Source: Ancistrus triradiatus (taxonomy: Eukaryota; Chordata; Actinopteri; Siluriformes; Loricariidae). Taken from it: a stretch of 64,000 nt of DNA. Positions within the stretch are counted from its first letter, which is position 1. Every line of letters starts with the position of its first letter. The stretch is from NCBI GenBank assembly GCA_025084515.1, contig JAJAGP010000184.1:496001-560000 (forward strand), read 5' to 3'. Under the pieces are notes generated by a model that had not been told where the DNA came from, did no database searches, and saw only the letters and a list, made by a program, of their open reading frames with translations. The translations under genes and the position numbers were made by a program. Of this stretch, positions 20,561-33,541 are shown in pieces.

Positions 20561-22384
20561 TGATGGGTGATTCCGCCACCTGGTATATTGTGTATTGTAC
20601 CAAATCCAGCAGCTCTGTCTTGTCCTGTAGTTCTGCTCCGGAGGTTCTTAAATAAAGCAGAGATGTTTATTCCCCCGTCGCCTTTGCCAGAATCCTTTCT
20701 GTGTAGAGAAGCGATTCATTCCTTTAGCTTTGTTAGAATCTAATTCTTGCGGGCGCGTGCACTGAATGGTTGCTCAAGGTCAGCGCCCGATCCAGTTCGT
20801 CCCGCGCTGAATGGCTCCGTCATGCCATCTGTTGATTAAACCCGTGGTCGGGGTGAAGACGTGAAAGGTACATTTTTGTTGATTGAGAAGTTAACCTTTG
20901 CAGCGCGTGTTAAATTATAATACCTATATTTTAATAGTAGAAAGAAGGTATTTTTCTCTATGGCAACTTTTTGTCGCAGTTCTGCTGATGCAGTGGTGGA
21001 GAAAACCAATAAAAACATGGAGTGAACACGTTTTTTGTCTAAGACTGTGTTTCAGTCCACTGAATACTGTTTCTGTAGGTGGGCTATGCAGTGGATCTCT
21101 CGTTCGTTGTCCATCAGTCCAGTTCAGCTCAGTGTCTCTCGCTCTCTGCAGATCCGCCATGTGTTTATGGTGCTTTTCCTTATTTCTACATTTACAGCAC
21201 TGCATTCTTACTGCAAATAAACCTCTATGAGTCCTATAAAGGTTAGCAACGACAGCCAACCGAAAGCAAAACAGGACCTTAATGCTCCAGAACACTGTCT
21301 GGCTGCAGTTACACCAATAGAGTAAGTGTTTTGCTTCTATGTTTCACTTACAATCCATGACTCGCTAAATTCCCTGAGATGTTTCAGCACTTTGTTATAA
21401 AATAAGCTTTGCATGCATGATTCACATAAAAGGCAGTTTCTCATTTCATGACCGTATTTGAATGAGAAAGGGAGAGCGGGGTGTAAAAAGGGGTTGAGCG
21501 CTTAAATCTTAAATTGTAAAAAAGAAAAAATGGATGAATCAGTGTATTGGAAGCACTTCCGTATCTTGGCTCTTTAAAATTCGTTTTTTTTAGGGTGGGA
21601 TGTCTAAAGTCATTAAGGATGGCCGTTTCGCCCTGAACATATAGATGTTTAATTCTGATGATAAAGCTTTTTGGTTTTGGGAGGGACATTAATCACAGTG
21701 CAGAATCTTTTGTTTAAGCCACCAAGAAGTCAATTTCAAATAACTCTACTTGCCGTGCCAATAAATCCTCCGTGTCGGACGTGTCGGCTTTTAGGAACGT
21801 TAAAGACTTTTTTTTCTCTTCTTCTGTGATGCTGAACATTTTTCCGCCGCAGCGCTATCCAATAAAGATCTTAATTACCACATAATGACTCCAACCTTTT
21901 CCAGATAGGCATCGCAACCCAATTAAAGTGTCTACTTTTACAATAATGTAGATGGCACGGGGTAAATTAGGCTGCCGCTGTCGTGCCTCTGTTTAAAGGC
22001 CAAGGCGAGGGGTTTATGCTCCGTCTCCTAAGGGTGGGCCGACGTACACGAGCCCTGGACCTAACGCAGCACCCAGTACGGAGCGAGGACGGGACGTTTT
22101 GCACGGGCGAAAGGTTCTGATTCTCGGCCCGAGAGCGCCGGTGCAAACCTGAGCGTGAGGATTTCGTTCATTCGTGCGTTCTAGTAATTAGAACAAACAA
22201 GTACACACCTTCTGTTATTTCCACAACACAGGCGCTTGTTTAGGGAACCAACGAGCCTCTTAAGGAACCAAGCTGCGCTCAAGAGCTGAACCGCTTCGTA
22301 ATGAGACTGGAGAGATTAATAATGTACAGTGTTTACAAATTTCACCAAGAGCAGAACATTTTTTTGTAGTTTATTTATTAGAAG
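20561..22384. other. Unique intronic DNA with CpG-rich and conserved-looking parts
   Basis: 21840-21985 is balanced in composition and rich in homeodomain-like TAATTA/AATTAA cores ('cttaattaccacataatgac', 'ccaattaaagtg'). 22030-22155 is CpG-dense. No coding or repeat match was recognised. Confidence 0.45.
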
Positions 22385-22385
22385 T

Positions 22386-22485
22386 AGGGCTGGGTGATCT
22401 GGGAAAAAAGATCATCCTGGTTTTTAGGCTGGGTTACAGTCCGTTATATTTATCGCTTTATTGGGGGGTGTTTTGTTTTTGTTTT
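22386..22485 (+). mobile_element. Partial hAT-like MITE end
   Basis: It starts tagggctgggtgatctggga, the same terminus as the element at 42095-42339 (reverse complement of its right end). The opposite end was not found. Confidence 0.5.
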
Positions 22486-22548
22486 TTTCAGACTAACTTG
22501 TAACAGAACACAGCAAACAAACTCATTTCTCTACTAATAAAAACCACA

Positions 22549-22568
22549 TTAGATTAGATTAGATTAGA
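22549..22568 (+). repeat. (TTAGA)n short tandem repeat
   Basis: Four copies of ttaga. Not a telomeric TTAGGG run. Confidence 0.8.
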
Positions 22569-22569
22569 A

Positions 22570-25020
22570 TGAAGAGCATTTGGCATGTAGAACGTTTTAT
22601 TAATGAAGCGCACCAAATGTAAACAGTTTCTAAAACTAGTTCTAAAAATGTTCTGGATGTCCATGAATGATAAGAGGTTCTGAATTGTGGCTTGAAGTGG
22701 ATTCAGTCATCAATCGGAGGAATTGCAGTGTTAGATAAGTATTTTTCAATCATCTCTTTATAGAAGGGGCCTTTGTTATTGCTTTTAGATTCGGGGTTGT
22801 TTCTGGCTGTTGCACCTCATGAGTTGCTACGTGTCTTTCAGCCTACTCTTTGGAGCGCTTCCTTTATAGGCGTTGAACAGGTTCATTCTTTCCACCAGAC
22901 GTGACAGTTCCAAACAGCCAATGATGCATGTTACAGTCATACCTCGGCACTTGGTCCTCGTCGTTTGCTCGGTACTCGGCGCACTTGCTTAAACTTGTAT
23001 GAGTTTAGCTGCGCGACTCAATCGAAACTCGATTCCTGATTCATAATTCACAGTGATTCAGTGATTCACATTCACAATAGCTGCTTCTCAATGCAGATCT
23101 GTGCTGTGTTCATCATGCTTCTTTATTTTTACACATTTTAAACATGAATTTACTTGTTACTCATCATGAGGCTGAATCTCCATCTACAGGCGCCGTAATG
23201 TAACTGCAGCCATTTAAGGTGGACGGGAAAATACAATACAACTCCTTTAATGCATATAATGTCTTATACAGTGTCCTAAATCTGTGCCAAACTCCCAGAC
23301 ATATCCACAGTTTGGTCCTGGAAGCTGGATGAAACAGATCTGTGTTTTTGGCATCGAAGAGCTGAGGTGACTGACCTGAACATTTCCAAATTTCCTAGGA
23401 TTTTTTTCCCAGTTAGTTTCTGCTCTGCTCATCTCCACAAAAAAAAGTTTCACCCAAAAGGCATTTGATCCGCCTCACACGGGGCGCCAAGTTTGTATTT
23501 GCAGCACTGCAGATCTTTCTAAATAATTCATCTGGAAACCTTTTGAAGTGCAGATCTTGTAGACTTATTAAATAAGTCTCGGTATTCCACCTTAATCAAT
23601 ATTTACATGCATTCCACAGACGTTAGAGATGCTGGTTGACAGGACGTGACCAGGCCAGGACTCCTACCCAGGTCTCTGGAGCTGTGAGGCGACAACCTGC
23701 CGACGTCTCCCAGTTCCGAACACGTTAATTTAAAAAAAAATTGCAAATTCAGGTGCAGTTTTACGAGGACTGCGTTAGGACGTGATCTCTGCAGACACTT
23801 TCCTACTTAGATTTTGTGTAGTTGTCATCACAAGACGTGTCACACGGGGCTCCTGGCTTTCCAGCACTGTGCGTTTCATTAAGGAATATTTGTGCTTCCA
23901 GATTCTCGATCTGTCGCCTGTTTGACCTCGTTTGCTTCTTCCTTTTCAACCCTTTTTCTGTTAAATCTGCTCTTATTACCGTCTCATTCTCCTCGCTCGC
24001 TTCCTCGAGTTCCTGCCTAGATTGTTCTCGTTCAGGATTCACAAATGGGGATCTGCAAATACCTTTTGTAGCTTTTTGTGTTGTTTCCCATCCGCCTCCT
24101 CTCAGCCCTTCCCTTTCCGTCCTCTTTTTGAGCAGAGCTTATTGTGGGTAGCGTTCGATCGCACATTATTTTGAGCCTGGATTTATGTTAGGGAATAAAT
24201 CATCGAGTGCGAGAGGGAAGAAGGAGGATGAGATGCGAGCAGATACAGCGATTGGCATCGTGCCTGAGATCAGCCAGAACTGGCAAAGAAAAACCTTCAG
24301 CATGAAGATGCAGGAGTTGAGAAGACTCTTTCGAATGCGCTTCAGATTTCTCTCGGGCAGGAATTATCATTTAGTCAGAAAACAATTTACAGAAGATCCA
24401 AGGAAATCACACGGGGGGGTAACAATTTCCCCAGCTTTAGCAACAAAAGGTTAAGCGTCCAGCCACAGGTCTTATTTCACACCGAACCGGCTGCCGTTTG
24501 TTCAAACGCGAATTTCTTTGCAGAAATCTTCCTCCAGCTGTAGTTTGTCTGCAGCGAATGACGCATCAATCAAGTAGCAGCTGCGTGTAAAAATAAATCA
24601 GTAAATAAATTGCATTTCAGCATCAAAAACGTCGCTCTGGCTTCACCAAGAAAAGATAAACTCTTAAAAGCGAGGGAGAGCACAGAACTCAACTCTAAAG
24701 GCTTCTGGTCGTAGCTTTATCAGCAGGTCCGCAGGAGCAAATAAATTCAGCATTAAGATCAGTTTTGTTCTCCCACCTTCCAATTATTCCCCTTTCAATC
24801 AAGAGCAGAAATTAATAAACCACTAATGAGTTAACGATTGGTTATTTGGTGCTCGTATTAAAACCCCAGCTTGAAAAACAAACAAATAGCTATATCCTCA
24901 ACAAAAGGCCGTTGCTGTTTTTGCTTTGTTGTGGGTTTTTTTCTTTTTCTTTTTCTTTTTCTGTCAGTTCCAAAAAAGTACACTGTTGTACGATTATTGA
25001 AAAACATGCTAACACAATAA
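22570..25020. other. Mostly unique intronic DNA
   Basis: 23650-23703 is a minus-strand SINE head fragment ('gttgtcgcctcacagctccagagacctgggtag' on the minus strand). A T/C-rich simple tract (tttttctttttctttttctt-like) lies at 24935-24965. Nothing else was identified. Confidence 0.5.
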
Positions 25021-25770
25021 ATAAAAAATAGCAACATGACTAAAACAATAAATAAATATATAAATCGTTCATATTAAAATGTTAAATATAATTTTTTTTA
25101 AATACAAATTTTAAATAAAACATACAAAAACAATATAAATATTGAAATACTAGAATGCGACATGAAAATGCAATGAAATAATGAAAATAAATTAAATAAT
25201 TGATCAAAAATGTGATTATTTGAATCATTAAATGTAGTGATTATTTAAAGTAGTACTACAACAGTACCTAATAATACATATATTATACTAAAACATTAAA
25301 TAGTAAGAAGTGATAAACGCTTTTAAAAGCAATTAAATAAATAACATACTTAAATACTAAATATATAATGAAAATTAAATAATAGTATAATAATAATGCT
25401 TAAAATGAATATAAATTAGTATTAGTAGTAATAATAAATAATTTAGAACAGCAAACATTTAATGATAAATAATAAAATAATTATATAAATAAATAAAAAG
25501 TAATAAAAATACAAAGTCCACTTTTTTATAATTCCTTCATATCTGCTTTTATATTAGTAATGCACATTATGTATTTATTCAGTTTTAGTTTACATTTTAG
25601 TTACGTTATACATATAAAATGTGTGTCAGTTCTGATATTATGAGAATACACAGTATAAAAATCATTGTAATAAATTAATAAATATAAAAAAAATTGCATA
25701 AAATAAATATATGAAACTATTAAATATTTAAATATAAAATAAAATAAAATGATGTCCACAGGAATTGCAA
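25021..25770. repeat. AT-rich low-complexity block
   Basis: Degenerate 'aataaataaa', 'ttaaata' and 'aatattaaat' sequence with very few G or C. No unit could be fixed. Confidence 0.85.
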
Positions 25771-26440
25771 CAGAAGAAAATGTAATAACTTATTTCACAT
25801 GATTATTATATTGGGAAAGTTCTGTTTTTCTCTAAGCAGAGCGTGTTTAGTATAATTTATTTCTTTAAACCTTTATTCTTTAGAGCACATTTGTGAATAT
25901 TTGGGATCTTTCTGAATCTTGAGGTTTGGAACATTCACGTCAGCAGCAGCACTCGCGAGCTGGAGTGGATAATGAATTCCTTTCTGTACAGGAAGCTTCT
26001 GTCATTTTCAGCTGCTACAAGCCGCTTTTTATAGCAATAAATCACGTCCGTTATTGTAGCTCCACTTCTGAAAGGCAGATTTGAAAACCATATTAGAGCC
26101 GTAAGAGGCTTTTCTTTTTTTTTCCCTGTCATTTGAGCGACGCTCGTGGTATTTTATGGTATTTTCAATTTCACCATGGAGACGAAAATCACAGTGGATG
26201 GTTGAAAAAATGGCTTTTGATCATAAAGTAGAGAGCGACTGCTGTGCTGTGGTGTGGGTATGGATTATTACACGTAGGGTTCTGCCTCTAGAAGCGTGGC
26301 ATCCTGAGACGGGGGTCGGGGGTCGGCTGTGTACGTCTAGAACGTTAGGAACAAAATTGTTTACCTTCATTAAATCTATCATTGTTGTTTCACTGTTGCT
26401 TGGTTTAAAGTAAAGAAATTTACATCTGAAAATGTAGCAA
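25771..26440. other. Unique intronic DNA between two AT-rich blocks
   Basis: Mixed composition, with a T-rich tract at 26113-26124. No gene or repeat family was recognised. Confidence 0.5.
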
Positions 26441-27225
26441 AAATTGTACCAGGATGTGATACATTTTTAAATAGTTTCTTTTATTATTATTTTATTATTT
26501 TTACCTTCAAGTATTTAAACTTTAAATTTATTTTAAATACGAAATATTTATTTTAGGTTCATTAGTTAGTACTACTTCATTTACTAACATTTTACTAGTA
26601 ATATATTTTAGTTATGAATTTCATTTTAACATAATAAAGTAAATGTAATATATAATACAGTATAATTACTACCATTTTATTTTATTAATGTGTTTAATTT
26701 AACATAATAACATAAATTAAATACAATATATTATACAATATACATGCTGGGAAAATAAACAATAAAATATTGGATTATTAAATATTTTTAAAATATTTTA
26801 TATATTTTATCTTATATCTAAATAATAAAATAAAATATAAAAAATATAAAACAATAATAATAAAAAATAATAAAATATATGTTAAAATAAATGTTTTACT
26901 AATCTACAAACAAATACAAATAAAGAATTGTCACTAAAATAAAAACATACTATAATGTTAATTATAGTATATAACTTGTATGGTTTTGTTTGTTATTATA
27001 AAAATAAATTATACATAAATAATAAATCAGGAAAAATATTAAACAAAATATTTTAAATACACTAATATTTAGAGGTTTTCCTTTTTTTTTTTTTATATTT
27101 TATTGTATGTTTATTGCTTTAGACTCGTCTATAAATAAATATAAATCTAATAATAAATAAATGCATAATAAAAACTAAATAATTAATCCAAAAGAAATAA
27201 ATAGTTAATTGATGGCTATTGATCT
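26441..27225. repeat. AT-rich low-complexity block
   Basis: Degenerate 'attattttattattt', 'ataataaaataaaatataaa' and similar. Not coding. Confidence 0.85.
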
Positions 27226-27537
27226 GACTAGTTTGAGGCGTGTAGTTATATTTTCGGAGCACACTGTTGTCTGATTTAATTTGGGTATTTGTGTAACCGT
27301 ACCAAGCCGGAGGCTGAAAATATCAACATCAAACCTCTGGGCTCTGGATCACTCCGGCACTGCATCATGTGGACCGGCGTGCGGTTGCCATGGTGACGGT
27401 GCTGGGCTGTAGATGTGCTGATACATTAATGATCCTCCACTGCTTTGATAGTAACCCTGTTCAGCTACGAATGAAATTTCATTATTTCAGAAACATCACA
27501 ACAATTAAGAATAACAGCTCTGGACCTGTACTGTGGG

Positions 27538-28806
27538 GGTATTTAGGGTTTGGGGCATTACGCTGGTGGTATTTAGTGCTGAGGGCATTACGCTGGTGGT
27601 ATTTAGGGCTGAGGGCATTACGCTAGTGGTATTTACTGCTGAGGGCATTACGCTGGTGGTATTTAGGGCTGAGGGCATTACGCTAGTGGGTATTTACTGC
27701 TGAGGGCATTACGCTGGTGGTATTTAGGGTTTGGGGGCATTACGCTGGTGGTATTTAGTGCTGAGGGCATTACGCTGGTTTGGTATTTAGGGCTGAGGGG
27801 GGGCATTACGCTAGTGGTATTTACTGCTGAGGGCATTACGCTGGCTGTTATTTAGGGCTGAAGGCATTACGCTGGTGGTATTTAGGGCTGAGGGCATTAC
27901 GCTGGTGGCATTTACTGCTGAGGGCATTACGCTGGTGGCATTTACTGCTGAGGGCATTACGCTGGTGGTATTTAGGGTTGAGGGCATTTACACTGGTGGT
28001 ATTTACTGCTGAGGGCATTACGCTGGTGGCATTTTGGGCTGAGGGCATTACGCTGGTGGAGGGGCATTACGCCACTGGTGGCATTTTGGGCTGAGGGCAT
28101 TACGCTGGTGGTATTTTTAGTGCTGAGGGCAATTACGCTGGTGGCATTTTGGGCTGAGGGCATTACGCTGGTGACATTTAGGGGCTGAGGGCATTACGTT
28201 GGTGGTATTTAGGGCTGAGGGGCATTACGCTGGTGGCATTTGGGCTGAGGGCATTACGCTGGTGGTATATTAGGGTTGAGGGCATTACACTGGTGGGGTA
28301 TTTTAAGTGCTGAGGGCATTACGCTGGTGTATTTAGGGGCTGAGGGCTTTACACTGGTGGCATTTTGGGCTGAGGGCATTACGCTGGTGGTATTTAGGGC
28401 TGAGGGCATTGTGCTGGTGGTATTTAGGGTTGAGGGCATTACACTGGTGGTATTTAGGGCTGAGGGCATTATGCTGGTGGTATTTAGTGCTGAGGGGCAT
28501 TGTGCTGGTGGCATTTTGGGCTGAGGGCATTACGCTGGTGATATTTAGGGCTGAGGGCATTGTGCTGGTGGTATTTAGGGCTGAGGGCATTGTGCTGGTG
28601 TATTTAGGGTTGAGGGCATTTACATTGGTGGTATTTAGGGCTGAGGGCATTAATGCTGGTGGTATTTAGTGCTGAGGGCATTACGCTGGTGGCATTTTGG
28701 GCTGATGGCATTACGCTGGTGGTATATAGGCTGAGGCTGCATTACACTGGTGGCATTTAGTGCTGAGGGCATTACGCTGGTGGCATTTTGGGCTGAGGGC
28801 ATTATA
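27538..28806 (+). repeat. Minisatellite with 30-bp unit, about 42 copies
   Basis: The unit is ggtggtatttagggctgagg plus 'gcattacgct'. Variants alternate (tttagggct, tttagtgct, tttactgct, ttttgggct). A six-unit block marked by 'agggtttgggg' recurs 181 bp apart (27545 and 27726). Because 30 is a multiple of three, spurious frames of 60-105 codons run on both strands until indels shift them. It abuts a SINE head at 28813. Confidence 0.95.
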
Positions 28807-28812
28807 TTGATG

Positions 28813-29096
28813 GGTGGCACAGTGGTTGCCTCACAGGTCCAGTGACCCATGTTTGCAACTCTGGTTCGAGTCCTGGCCTGGCTGCTGCCTGTGTGGTTTT
28901 GCATGTTCTCCTGCTTGTGTTTCTTCCCACGTTCCAGAGTCCTGCGTTAATCGAAGTGGCATCTCTTCATAGTTGCGCCCTGCGATGGATCTACGCCAGA
29001 CATGGGGTGGTTGCCGCCTTGTGCCCTGTTCTTCCTGTTTGTGCCATCCTGAGCTGGCTTAAGCGAGTATGGAAGGTGATTGAGTGAGCTCCTGTA
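28813..29096 (+). repeat. tRNA-derived SINE, 'gggtggcac' family, near full length
   Basis: It begins gggtggcacagtggttgcct, then a B-box-like 'ggttcgagtcctggc', 'gctgctgcctgtgtggttttgcatgttctcc', 'ttcttcccac', 'cctgcgatggat' and a tail 'gcgagtatggaaggtgattgag'. This is the reference copy for the fragments at 3.6, 8.4, 14.2, 23.6, 44.5, 46.4, 51.2 and 61 kb. Confidence 0.85.
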
Positions 29097-29149
29097 ATGA
29101 ATCCAGATTCTCTCACTTTTTTATTAAAAGGTATTTCCGACATTCTCCT

Positions 29150-29470
29150 TTGTCACGCTAATTAAACCGGCGTCGGGTTCTCGGCGGATTTGAGTCGCTC
29201 GCTCTGACAGGTTTCCGTTTCCCTCCGTCGGGTAGCGGGTGCAGTCACGACAAGGCGGCGGCGGCGGTGGCGTCTAATCTCCAGACGCTCGCCTATTGCT
29301 TCTCTGACTCCTTTCTTGGCGCCGGGGCTGGGACGTGGCATCGCGGTGCGGCACGGGTCCCCGTTGCGATTGCGTGATGCAGTCGGGGATTAAGGCGACG
29401 TCTCTGTGACATTTCGCAGATCAACGCTGGCTCTAAGAGAGCTCGGTAATTAGACGAAGGATTAAAATGT
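29150..29470. other. CpG-rich island-like segment
   Basis: Dense CpGs ('accggcgtcgggttctcggcgg', 'aaggcggcggcggcggtggcg', 'cgcggtgcggcacggg') and a short (CGG)n run, in otherwise CpG-poor intron. No exon similarity was seen. Candidate regulatory island or alternative promoter, by inference. Confidence 0.5.
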
Positions 29471-31354
29471 TCATCCGGACTGTTTTTTTGTTTTAACTTT
29501 CCTCCCCCCGTGCCCCGGCTCCTGGCGTCCCCCCCACCGACGTGACGGACTTTTTATTGAGCGCTGCCATTACGCTAATGCGCAGTCGTTTAATCCCACG
29601 CTCCTGCATCGTTTTACTCTCCGAACAGAACGTTTAAACAAACCGAAGACACAATGAATGAATCCAAAATAAATGGAGCATATTAAGTTTGGGGCTGCTA
29701 TTAAATACCTGGCTCGAGGCCCAGCAGCGGGATCCTCCCCACGCTCTCGCCACTTTTTTCCCACTCGGTCGCGTAAACAAGAGTGAAACGATCGCAATCC
29801 TGCTTAATCCCAAAATCACCCAAATAAAAAAAACCGAAACGGGCAAACATACTGATGCGTCCTGTTTCCGGCCCATTAACAACTCCACACACACTTCTCA
29901 TCGGAACCAGGCCGTGTTTAAACACTTCGATGGTAACGTATTAAAGGTTAGAAACAGCCAGACCTCTGTGTGAACCTGGTCCGACTGTTGTCAGATTTGT
30001 TCAAACCAATCAGGCCCTTGTTGTTTTCCTCAGGGGGAGGAGGAAGAAAGACGCCAGTGTGATTCATCTGGATGGAAATTAATCATAAAATCAGACTCGA
30101 TTGTGAAGCTAATCCCATCAGAACAGCGCCTCGGTTTATCTGTCGCCGTACCCCTGTGAATAACCTCTGCCGATCTGGTCTCGGAGCCGCAGAGCTCCTG
30201 GCGATGTTGCATCTTTTTATTTGGCTCGCACAGCTGCGGAATTAACGCCCGGGATGCTCTCCAAACCAAACAATGCATCATCATGACTCCTCTAAACACG
30301 GCAGATAGCGATCTGATGATTTGGAGTAATTATGAGCCGGCGCTCGTACAGTGCCGATGTGATTCCGTAAACAAACGCGTTTGGATTCGAATGCGCGGGC
30401 CTTTTGTGCTTTTTAACAAACAGCCACGCTTCCATTGAGGTTCTGCTGATTATCTACGGCGTGAACGTCTACGGATCTGGAATCGATGGCTCGGGGCTTT
30501 TGTTCCATTCAGGCAAAATAGGAGTGAGGGTGTGTATCGATCACGAGCAACCAGATAAAGCAGACTGGCTTCCGGCTCACTGTGGAAGAGCAGTAGATTA
30601 AACTATACACACTTCCGAATAGAGAGTTCAGACTTCAGCAGAATAACCTGCTCTATTATCGTGTTTATTTTAATATTAACCCCTAGCTGCTCTATAGCCT
30701 GCTTTATTGTCGTGTTTTATACAGAAAATGATGCATGTGTTTTATTCCTTTCCTAAATCCAGCACAGTGTTTGACTAGGTGAGGTTGCCAGATCCCTGTT
30801 TTATCTGAAGATATCTCTTATGCTGTTGGAGGGTTGTGCGTACGTCAGGTTAATTACATTTACGCGTTAAAACCAGCTCAGCTGTCCATGTGCCATCTAC
30901 TTATTCAATAATATAACAATCTAAGAGCATTTAAACTGCCGTTTGTAGTTAGGCTGCGTTTTTTGTGTTTTACTCGATGCTTTCAAGCTCTGGCAACCCT
31001 GGGTATACAGTGAATGCACAGGGATTTTAGATGTGATTAAAGGAAGTGCCATTTCCTGAAAAACAACGATCGAAGTAATCGAACGGTGTATCGGGGATGG
31101 CAGGAACGTCGTTACTGAGCCAACTCTGGCCAAATCAAGGTGGGATTGCTGAATTGGACGATTTAAATGGACGGAGGAGGGAATTAATGGTAAATAAAAG
31201 GTGAAATTTGCAGACGTGTGTCAGGCAGCTCTGCGCTGCTTGTTACGAGCGTTAAGACGTTAGAGCTCGGTCCACCGAGAGAATGAGTAAACACAGATTT
31301 AAATTCATGCCCAGGTTCCAACTTCTCTGCGTCGTTACTACTGCCCTTTTCCAA
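29471..31354. other. Unique intronic DNA
   Basis: No repeat family or exon was recognised. 30030-30330 keeps balanced composition and CpGs. Open frames here are short and without known motifs. Confidence 0.5.
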
Positions 31355-31400
31355 CTCTCTCTCTCTCGCTCTCTCTCGCTCTCTCTCTCTCGCTCTCTAA
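31355..31400 (+). repeat. (CT)n-type microsatellite
   Basis: A CT run interrupted by regular 'cg' (ctctcgctctctctcgctct). Confidence 0.9.
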
Positions 31401-32339
31401 GGCTGGAGTGTGAGCAGAAACAACAACTTTTAAATTTACCCACCTAAGAGCGCCACTGTGCCATCATTCACCCCGATCTGGCACAATACAGGCTGTTGAT
31501 TTGCCTAGATTTGAGTTTACACTTAAAAATCAAAAGCTCCTCACAAAGGATGTCGCAGGTCTGATCAGTTTCTTCTTGAAGGAACCTGGCACAGTGCATC
31601 TTTATTAAATAAAAATAAAGATAAAGCGTCCTACATTTTGATCCGGAAAACAGTCTAGGACTACTTCTGCAGCTTAAATGAAAGGACGATAATGCGAGCT
31701 CTGCGGGGAGCAGCTGTAAACATGCATAACGTATGACATATGTCAACAAGTTCAGATCCGACACCTTGCGTAAAATGCCAGTGGGTCATCGGGAAGGGTG
31801 CCCAAACCTCTGCACATGCCGTTTGATCAGGGTTTTGCACGTGGCTGCAGAAAAGGCATCAAGAGTGCATGCTGTGAATAAGGGAGCGTGTCGATTTGTT
31901 TGGGCAGTCTGTCCACTAATATTTTCTGTGTATTTGTGAACTGAATCCAGATATTGGACGTTTCGGATCGCTTGTGCTTACATTTTCATTAAAGATCAGA
32001 TTTATAAAGCAGGGATAAATCGGTACTCTTAAGCAGAATCCATATCTTTAATGCCTCCCCTCGTTTGCATACGCTCCCCGTTTCACGCGTCCCTGCGTGA
32101 CCTGCTGGAAGTTCATTGATTTTCTGCTTTCGGATTCACGCTGGACCTGAGAGCCGCTACAGGAATGCAACTAAAAGGTGCACTTAATGCGACAGAGAGT
32201 CACTCACCCGAACCTAGCCTGTTTGGAGGCGGCGCTTCCAGGTGGAACCGTCTACAACCTCAAGAATCGACTCTTGGGCACTGAAGATCAGATTGAGATT
32301 TGGTTTTAAGAGTTTGCTTGGCTTGTTTGTTCACAATTG
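31401..32339. other. Unique intronic DNA
   Basis: 31775-31815 ('gtgggtcatcgggaagggtgcccaaacctctgcacatgcc') may be a decayed transposon end. Nothing else was recognised. Confidence 0.4.
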
Positions 32340-32450
32340 AGCTAAGTCTTGCTCTGGGGTCATAGGTGGGATTTGAACTGGCAGTTAGTAATCCGGACCC
32401 TCGACCTTGTGAAGCATACGTAAATGCTTCAGAGCTACCGCTGAAAATAC
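32340..32450 (-). repeat. tRNA-derived SINE fragment, minus strand
   Basis: On the minus strand 'gccagttcaaatcccacctatgaccccagagcaagacttagctc' parallels 14506-14550 of the fuller SINE. Confidence 0.7.
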
Positions 32451-33374
32451 AAGTGATTGATGAATTTTGTTTGAAAAGACCATCCTGAGAAGTTGCTCAA
32501 TAGATTTTATAGTTAATTATGATTTGAAATGTAATGAGCTCGGGTGGTGCCCTGTGTTACCGGACCAAAATAACCCACCTACATCACCTTCAAGATGATA
32601 AAAAGATAACAAAATGACACCTGATTGGACAGAAAATTGTTACACAGAGATTTTATTGGACTAATTAGAACTGGAATTTTGGCTTATCATTGACCTACAG
32701 AAGGCTTTAAACAAAGGCTTTTCTCCAAGTTACCATTGACCTTCAAAACTTGAAAAGATCACTCTAACTCCATCTTCCTACTAATTAAACTAACTGTTGA
32801 TTGACTAAATTACGCTGAGAACTCATAAGAACCATTCATAAGCGTTATATCCACTATGACAAACAAGCAAAGAGAGCTAGCTGATAGCAGTTATGTCCGT
32901 ATCATCAGTGTTGTACTAAATAAAGTTGGAAAGTCCGTCTTTAACGTACCAAAGTAATCTAATAATGTTTTTTACCAGTTCTTATAATACATATGTTCTC
33001 CAGACGAGGTTTGCTTGTACAGCTACGGATAATCACGAACAAAACAAGAAAAGATCCAGGTTTAAGGATCGTTATACGTTATAAAAGAGGTTTATTAAAA
33101 GTATTAACAGTCATTCATTATATATATATATGAGATTATTTTGCATTTCATAAGCTACCATTTCTAAGTACTGCAACTTGCAAGTCTGTATTTTAACTTT
33201 TAACTCTAAAACCAACAATCTGGCCAATAAAAAAAAAAAGATTTGTTACGTTTTAGTGCCTTGCATTAACGAGGCATGCTGTCTGCGTCATTGATGGGAC
33301 AAAGTTTTAGATCAGAAACTTAACAGTTTGCTGAAACAAAAGTACATACTTCTGAGCAGTTTTGCTTTATTAGA
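32451..33374. other. Unique intronic DNA
   Basis: It contains a short (TA)n at about 33120-33131 and an A-rich tract near 33229-33240. No gene was recognised. Confidence 0.5.
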
Positions 33375-33541
33375 CAGGTATGGTTCAGAGAGACGGGATC
33401 AGGGAGCAAAACAAAATAAGAAAATCATTTATCAAGCATTCTTCATTTTCCGGAGCAGCTGAAGGGCAACACAAGTGTCAGAGGTGGGATTTGAACTCGC
33501 AACCTTTTAGTATTCAAGAGCCTTAAGTCCTAAGCAGTGTC
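33375..33541. repeat. Composite of two repeat fragments
   Basis: 33386-33420 ('gagagacgggatcagggagcaaaacaaaataag') matches the repeat at 41690 and 49600. 33483-33541 is a minus-strand tRNA-SINE piece ('gcgagttcaaatcccacctc' on the minus strand). Confidence 0.6.

Noticed and set aside
22549..22568. Interstitial telomere repeat
   Set aside because: The unit is TTAGA, not TTAGGG, with only four copies.
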